Positions 23,356-27,147 of a stretch of DNA of 27,147 nucleotides are shown here, one piece after another. Every line of letters begins with the position of its first letter. Within the stretch, counting starts at the first letter, position 1. The notes under the pieces are model-generated. The model ran no database searches, was not told where the DNA came from, and saw only the letters and a list, made by a program, of their open reading frames with translations. The position numbers and the translations under genes were made by a program. Source of the DNA: Bacteroidales bacterium (GTDB taxonomy: Bacteria > Bacteroidota > Bacteroidia > Bacteroidales > UBA932); assembly GCA_020026275.1 (NCBI GenBank), contig JAHHQQ010000025.1, forward strand, positions 1 through 27,147, written 5' to 3'.

Positions 23356-24909
23356 ATGAAAAAATCCAGAATATTTGCAGCATGGGCTGCTATTGCCTTG
23401 ATGGTCACATCCTGCTACAAGGACATGGGCAATTATGATTATATCGAACTTGAAGATTTCCAGGTGGAAGAGCTGAACAAGTTTTATTCCGTCATATCTT
23501 TTCAGGAAAACCTTGAAATTATTCCTGAAATCAAGGCCGAGACCAATGATTTTGAATACAGATGGTTCATTTCTTACATGGGAACAGACAGCAAGCAGAA
23601 GGTGGACACCTTGTCCAAGGAAAAGATCCTAGATGTCCCCTTTGACTACAAGACGGGAAAATATCCACTTTATCTGAAGGTGAAAAGTCTGAAGACCGGA
23701 ATTTCAAAATATGTGGAGACAGAAGTTCGGGCAACGACTCCTTTCCTGGACGGCTTCTATATTATGAAAGAAACGGCCGAAGGGAACACAGAGGTGGATT
23801 TGCATTTCCCGAACGGGAAAACATTTTATGACGTCATCACCAAATACCATGAAGCTCCACTGAAAGGAAAGCCGAAATCTTTTTCTTATATGCCATTCTT
23901 TTCTTATCTGGATACGGAGAAAGGACAAAATGTCATAGACGACTTGTTGATACCGGCAAGTGAACAAGAAAGAATCTCTATCAGATTGTCAGATATGAAG
24001 GTGGCGCGTGAGAACAAAGATTGGTTCTTCAATTCCTATCCAATCGAAAAAATCAGATTCTCGCTTCCAATGTGGGCCGGTGCAATTATGGTGACAGAAG
24101 ACGGCGTACATCAGAATTATCAGCTTCCTGCATATGGAATGTTGTCATCTGGCATGTTCTCGGATATACCTAACCGTACAGAAGACATAGAGGCCGATTT
24201 CTATGAGGTCTCCTCCAATGTGGTCGTCTTGCAAGGAAAGGATAAATATACCAGCACCTTCTTCTATAACAGCAGAGACAATCAGTTCATCAACGTAGAT
24301 TACAATTCATCCCCGAAGCATTGTACTATGATGAACGGAAAGAAGAAAGAAAAGATTGAAGGGAAGGTTTTGAACTTGGCAGGCACTTCAATGGACGGAC
24401 TCAGATTGTTCGTCATTTGCGAAAAAGGCGATGGAAACCGATATTGCTACTTCGCAGATGCAAATGATTATGTGACCCTTCCGATCTTGAGCATATCAGA
24501 ATTCAAGGATATTCCTGAATTTAACCGTGCCGAGATGTATGTGGGATGCCGGAAAGGGGGCAACATGCTATACTCCCTATACAATAATGAGGTGTACGCC
24601 TTCAGTCCGGATTCTGAAAAATCCCAGAAAGTCATTTTTACAGGTCTTCCAGAAGGAAAGATTGTTTACATGGATACCATGTATTTCATTTTGGGCGAAG
24701 ACAAAGACAGCTCTTTCAATTATATGTTGGTCGGGGTTGAGAATGGCGGAAAATATTCATTGGCAATGTACGATATGGTGGGCGGTCTTCCAGTCAAGGG
24801 AGAAAAGCCAGCCAAAGTGCTGGAGGGAGAAGGAAAAATCAGTTCTGTCCAGTATGTCAATGCGTTGAAAAATGTAAATACGCAAGGAGAATGGTCTATA
24901 AATTATTAG
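23356..24909 (+). CDS. PKD-like family lipoprotein
   Basis: The 517-residue lipoprotein has a signal ending in MVTSC (Cys20), followed at once by YKDMGNYDY, the recognisable start of the Bacteroidota PKD-like lipoprotein family. About residues 28-125 form PKD-like beta domains (FEYRWFISYMG, KYPLYLKVKS). The rest (130-517) looks like repeated beta blades with FLDGFYIMKE, GAIMVTEDGVHQNY, YSLYNNEVYAFSPDSEK and KIVYMDTMYFILGE, suggesting a beta-propeller. These proteins accompany SusCD-DUF4843 operons and probably bind cargo at the cell surface. There is no catalytic motif that I can point to. Confidence 0.8.
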   Translation: MKKSRIFAAWAAIALMVTSCYKDMGNYDYIELEDFQVEELNKFYSVISFQENLEIIPEIKAETNDFEYRWFISYMGTDSKQKVDTLSKEKILDVPFDYKTGKYPLYLKVKSLKTGISKYVETEVRATTPFLDGFYIMKETAEGNTEVDLHFPNGKTFYDVITKYHEAPLKGKPKSFSYMPFFSYLDTEKGQNVIDDLLIPASEQERISIRLSDMKVARENKDWFFNSYPIEKIRFSLPMWAGAIMVTEDGVHQNYQLPAYGMLSSGMFSDIPNRTEDIEADFYEVSSNVVVLQGKDKYTSTFFYNSRDNQFINVDYNSSPKHCTMMNGKKKEKIEGKVLNLAGTSMDGLRLFVICEKGDGNRYCYFADANDYVTLPILSISEFKDIPEFNRAEMYVGCRKGGNMLYSLYNNEVYAFSPDSEKSQKVIFTGLPEGKIVYMDTMYFILGEDKDSSFNYMLVGVENGGKYSLAMYDMVGGLPVKGEKPAKVLEGEGKISSVQYVNALKNVNTQGEWSINY

Positions 24910-24921
24910 CAAATTGAAAAC

Positions 24922-26022
24922 ATGAAAAGGATCATATTTATTTCATCAATGTCATTGCTGCTTGCCGGATGCGTATCCACATCCGGCAGCTTCAATGTCG
25001 CCTGCACATTTGATCAGCCCTACACAGGCACGATTTACACGGCTCACAGCACAAACAATCAGAGGAAGATAGATTCTGTCAAAGTGGACGGGAAGTCTCG
25101 TGTTCAGTTCTCGCAACAGCATGAAGGCACGGACAGCTACACACTCTATTCTCGTCCCGAAATGGGAGTCTTCTCTTTTTTAGGGGAAGAAGGCGCATCA
25201 TACCAGTTTGAATTCAATTCGGTATCGAAAGACGTGAAATTGGTTTCACATACCTCGAAAGAACAAACCATCAAGGAAGAATATGAGAAACTGAATCTGC
25301 CTTATAGCAAGGAAGCAGAGCGTCTGGGTGTTCTATATATGAATGCACTGAAGGAAAAGGACGAAGCGCGGCTGTCTGAAGTCAACAGATTGTCCTTGAA
25401 AAATTTCAAGGCACAACAACAACTGGTCATTGACCAGATTAAGAAGTATCCGGAATCATTCGCATCTGTGGTTCTGGCTTCCAATATGTTGTCGGACCGA
25501 TATCCGGATTATGTGGAAGTGAAAGAATGGATTGATACGGTCCGTTATGCAGAAACAGGTGCATACAATCATTTCAAGAAAAAGATGCAGGAATGCGAAT
25601 CTACTTGGATGGAAGGAAAAAATGCTCCAGATTTCAAGACGACAGATATTCATGATGACGAATTGCACTTAAGTGATTTCAGGGGAAAATATGTGCTTCT
25701 GGATTTCTGGGCTTCTTGGTGCATGCCATGTCGGATGAAAGCCAAAGAACTGAAGAAGATATATCCGGAGTTACAGAAAAAGGGACTTGAAGTGTTGGGC
25801 GTCAGCTTGGATGAACACCGTCAAGATTGGTTGGCTGCAACCCGAAAAGACGGGATCGTCTGGCACAATACCTGTGAATGCAAAGCGTTTAAAAATCATC
25901 CCATTGCATGTCTGTACAAAGTGAAGCAAATCCCGACATTGTTTTTAATCGACCCTGCAGGAAAGATCGTTCGTCAAAATCCAAATTTGGAAGAATTGAT
26001 GACGGAGAATTGGAACCAATAG
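24922..26022 (+). CDS. TlpA-family thioredoxin-like lipoprotein (DUF4369-type N-terminus)
   Basis: The 366-residue lipoprotein has a signal ending in LLLAGC (Cys17). The N-terminal half (about 20-230) is a DUF4369-like beta domain followed by helices. The C-terminal half (about 240-366) is a TlpA/thioredoxin fold: APDFKTTDIHDDELHLSDFRGKY spread over 234-256, active site WCMPC (Cys267 and Cys270), and the cis-proline loop KQIPTLFLID. Both catalytic cysteines are present, so it should be redox-active in the periplasm or at the outer membrane. As the last gene of the SusCD operon it may reduce or isomerise disulfides in the cargo or in operon proteins. Confidence 0.88.
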   Translation: MKRIIFISSMSLLLAGCVSTSGSFNVACTFDQPYTGTIYTAHSTNNQRKIDSVKVDGKSRVQFSQQHEGTDSYTLYSRPEMGVFSFLGEEGASYQFEFNSVSKDVKLVSHTSKEQTIKEEYEKLNLPYSKEAERLGVLYMNALKEKDEARLSEVNRLSLKNFKAQQQLVIDQIKKYPESFASVVLASNMLSDRYPDYVEVKEWIDTVRYAETGAYNHFKKKMQECESTWMEGKNAPDFKTTDIHDDELHLSDFRGKYVLLDFWASWCMPCRMKAKELKKIYPELQKKGLEVLGVSLDEHRQDWLAATRKDGIVWHNTCECKAFKNHPIACLYKVKQIPTLFLIDPAGKIVRQNPNLEELMTENWNQ

Positions 26023-26075
26023 GAAGGAAAGCCCCACTTCCGGCAAAGAATTCAAAAAACTGCCCAAGGAACGAA

Positions 26076-26106
26076 AAGCACCGTATCTCGAAAGATTACG
26101 GTGCTT
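26076..26106. terminator. Strong hairpin at the end of the SusCD operon
   Basis: The perfect 10-bp arms AAGCACCGTA and TACGGTGCTT (26076-26085 and 26097-26106) lie 53 bases past the last stop codon of the operon. The plus-strand tail is CCTTGATCT (weak); the minus-strand tail is TTTTCGTT. It probably ends the operon transcript and may also work in reverse. Confidence 0.65.
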
Positions 26107-26224
26107 CCTTGATCTATAGCAAGGGATATGTCTGAATTGGAACAGAAGACAAAGAAAGAGACCTGCCGTTTACGAGACAATTGCGAGAATTCATCAAGAC
26201 GCATGGATATTTGCTTGAAATTTC

Positions 26225-26232
26225 TATCTTTG
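26225..26232 (+). promoter_or_regulatory. -7 box upstream of the DUF4476 gene
   Basis: TATCTTTG matches TAnnTTTG exactly and lies 22 bases before the ATG at 26255. A TTTG at 26210-26213 is too close (11 bases) to be a standard -33, so only half of the promoter is convincing. Confidence 0.4.
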
Positions 26233-26254
26233 AAAGAAACGAAAACAAGACAAT

Positions 26255-26944
26255 ATGCATATATTTTTGAAATTCTTGCAAACATACATCCTGTGCACGA
26301 TGTTTACGGCAGTGGCTGTATATGCACAAAATCCTTCAGGCATCCATGTGGAAGCAGGAACACGAAGAGTGGTGGTTTTTCTGGATGGGACACAAATGAG
26401 CATCCCGACGAATTCATGCTTCATCGCCAACCTCCGGAACGGAAGGTATCTTCTACAAGTGTACGATGCATCTCAAATTCCACCAGGATATTCGAGGCCG
26501 GGATCTAGACCGTTGCATCGGCAGACAGTAGATATGAGAGAAGGTCACATCGTGGAAATCAATGTCGGCAATCTTCTGGAACCAGACGATGGCGAATGGG
26601 GAGAGGGAGGCAGCTATCCATCGTACGACAGTCGTGGCGTCATGTCGCCTGCGATGTTTTCTCAATTTCTGGCAACCTACAAAAATGCCAAATGGGACAG
26701 TGACCGGAAAGACATGATTGAAACAGCTGTCTTGACCAGTCGCTTTACATGCCAGCAATGTATGTCGATACTGCAACTCATGAAATTCGATGATGACAAA
26801 TTCGAGTTTATAAAAAGAATTTACCCTGCCATCGCAGACAAAGAGAACACCTTCCTTTTCTTCAATGAGTTCAAATTCGGTCTCAGCAAAGAAAAATTAC
26901 GTGACTTTTTAAAAAGGCAATACGGCAATGAAAGTGTCAACTAG
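26255..26944 (+). CDS. Secreted DUF4476 domain protein
   Basis: The 229-residue protein has a signal peptide ending near AVYAQ25. About residues 28-95 form a small beta domain (HVEAGTRRVVVFLDGTQ, ANLRNGRYLLQVYD). A Gly/acidic linker follows (EPDDGEWGEGGSY). Residues 130-222 form the helical DUF4476 domain with FSQFLATYKNAKWDSDRKDM, RFTCQQCMSIL, LMKFDDDKFEFIKRIYPAIAD and NEFKFGLSKEKLRDFLKR. DUF4476 is widespread in secreted Bacteroidota proteins and its function is unknown. It has its own -7 box and lies beyond the operon hairpin, so it is probably transcribed separately from the SusCD genes. Confidence 0.82.
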   Translation: MHIFLKFLQTYILCTMFTAVAVYAQNPSGIHVEAGTRRVVVFLDGTQMSIPTNSCFIANLRNGRYLLQVYDASQIPPGYSRPGSRPLHRQTVDMREGHIVEINVGNLLEPDDGEWGEGGSYPSYDSRGVMSPAMFSQFLATYKNAKWDSDRKDMIETAVLTSRFTCQQCMSILQLMKFDDDKFEFIKRIYPAIADKENTFLFFNEFKFGLSKEKLRDFLKRQYGNESVN

Positions 26945-26963
26945 ACAATGTCGCCGTATTGCC
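26911..26963 (-). terminator. Minus-strand terminator overlapping the 3' end of the DUF4476 gene
   Basis: The perfect 11-bp arms GGCAATACGGC and GCCGTATTGCC (26916-26926 and 26953-26963) have a 26-base loop containing the DUF4476 stop codon. On the minus strand the stem is followed by TTTTT (26915-26911), the layout of an intrinsic terminator for a convergent transcript. On the plus strand the stem is followed by CTTATG and would terminate poorly. Confidence 0.6.
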
Positions 26964-27147
26964 CTTATGATTGCTCATGAAAAAATAGGCCAAAGCAAAA
27001 TCATTGCGCACGAACAGCCAGTCACGCTCATCCCGATCAGCACCATCGCCACCATCCAGCCCATGCTCACCTGGCAATTGCAGAACTTTGTGCCGGTATA
27101 GGCTAAGTCTCTATGCCTTGCACGTTAAAACGAGTTAAAAATCGTCC
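26964..27147. other. Window end with no confident gene
   Basis: Three short frames overlap here. On the minus strand, 27064-26975 encodes 29 residues (MGWMVAMVLIGMSVTGCSCA and a hydrophobic end). Another minus frame, 27110-26937, is open without an ATG near its start. On the plus strand, 26967-27101 encodes 44 residues. None has a recognisable family. The minus terminator at 26911-26963 suggests that a minus-strand transcript ends here. Confidence 0.4.

Noticed and set aside
26967..27101. Plus-strand 44-codon ORF at the window end
   Set aside because: It lies antisense to other open frames, has no promoter or family signature, and begins right after the terminator stem.

Overview
The window reads as chromosomal DNA of a Bacteroidota member, most likely order Bacteroidales. 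The evidence is a SusC/SusD pair, FimB/Mfa2-type fimbrial genes, an enlarged SecA (1101 residues), DUF4843, PKD-like and DUF4476 lipoprotein families, starts without Shine-Dalgarno sequences, and several matches to the Bacteroidota promoter pattern TTTG-N19..21-TAnnTTTG. I cannot assign a genus. No rRNA, tRNA, CRISPR array, insertion sequence or phage gene was recognised.

Layout. Bases 1-760 hold non-coding repeats of two kinds: a 47-49 bp unit at both ends and a degenerate ~104 bp unit between them. A terminator-like hairpin (771-804) and a clear promoter (841-872) then lead into secA. Next come a bactofilin, a 389-bp AT-rich gap ending in a terminator, ettA (ABC-F translation factor), and a DMT/EamA exporter behind a structured ~125-nt leader. 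A secreted NAGPA-type phosphodiester glycosidase and pabA lie on the minus strand. pabB and pabC diverge from pabA across a 50-bp spacer. The three pab genes together would make p-aminobenzoate from chorismate for folate.

From 12078 to 17610 there is a fimbrial locus: two fimbrillin-like lipoproteins, then DUF3575, DUF3868/OmpA-like with a TPR-like tail, and a very cysteine-rich FimB/Mfa2-type lipoprotein. From 17900 to 26022 there is a tight five-gene operon: SusC, SusD, DUF4843 lipoprotein, PKD-like lipoprotein and TlpA/thioredoxin lipoprotein. It encodes an outer-membrane uptake system with no glycan-degrading enzyme beside it, so its cargo is unknown. A DUF4476 protein follows with its own -7 box. 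The window ends in ~200 bp that contain a minus-strand terminator and only weak small ORFs.

Housekeeping genes (secA, ettA, eamA) look richer in G/C-ending codons than the fimbrial and pab genes. This is an impression from reading, not a computed value.
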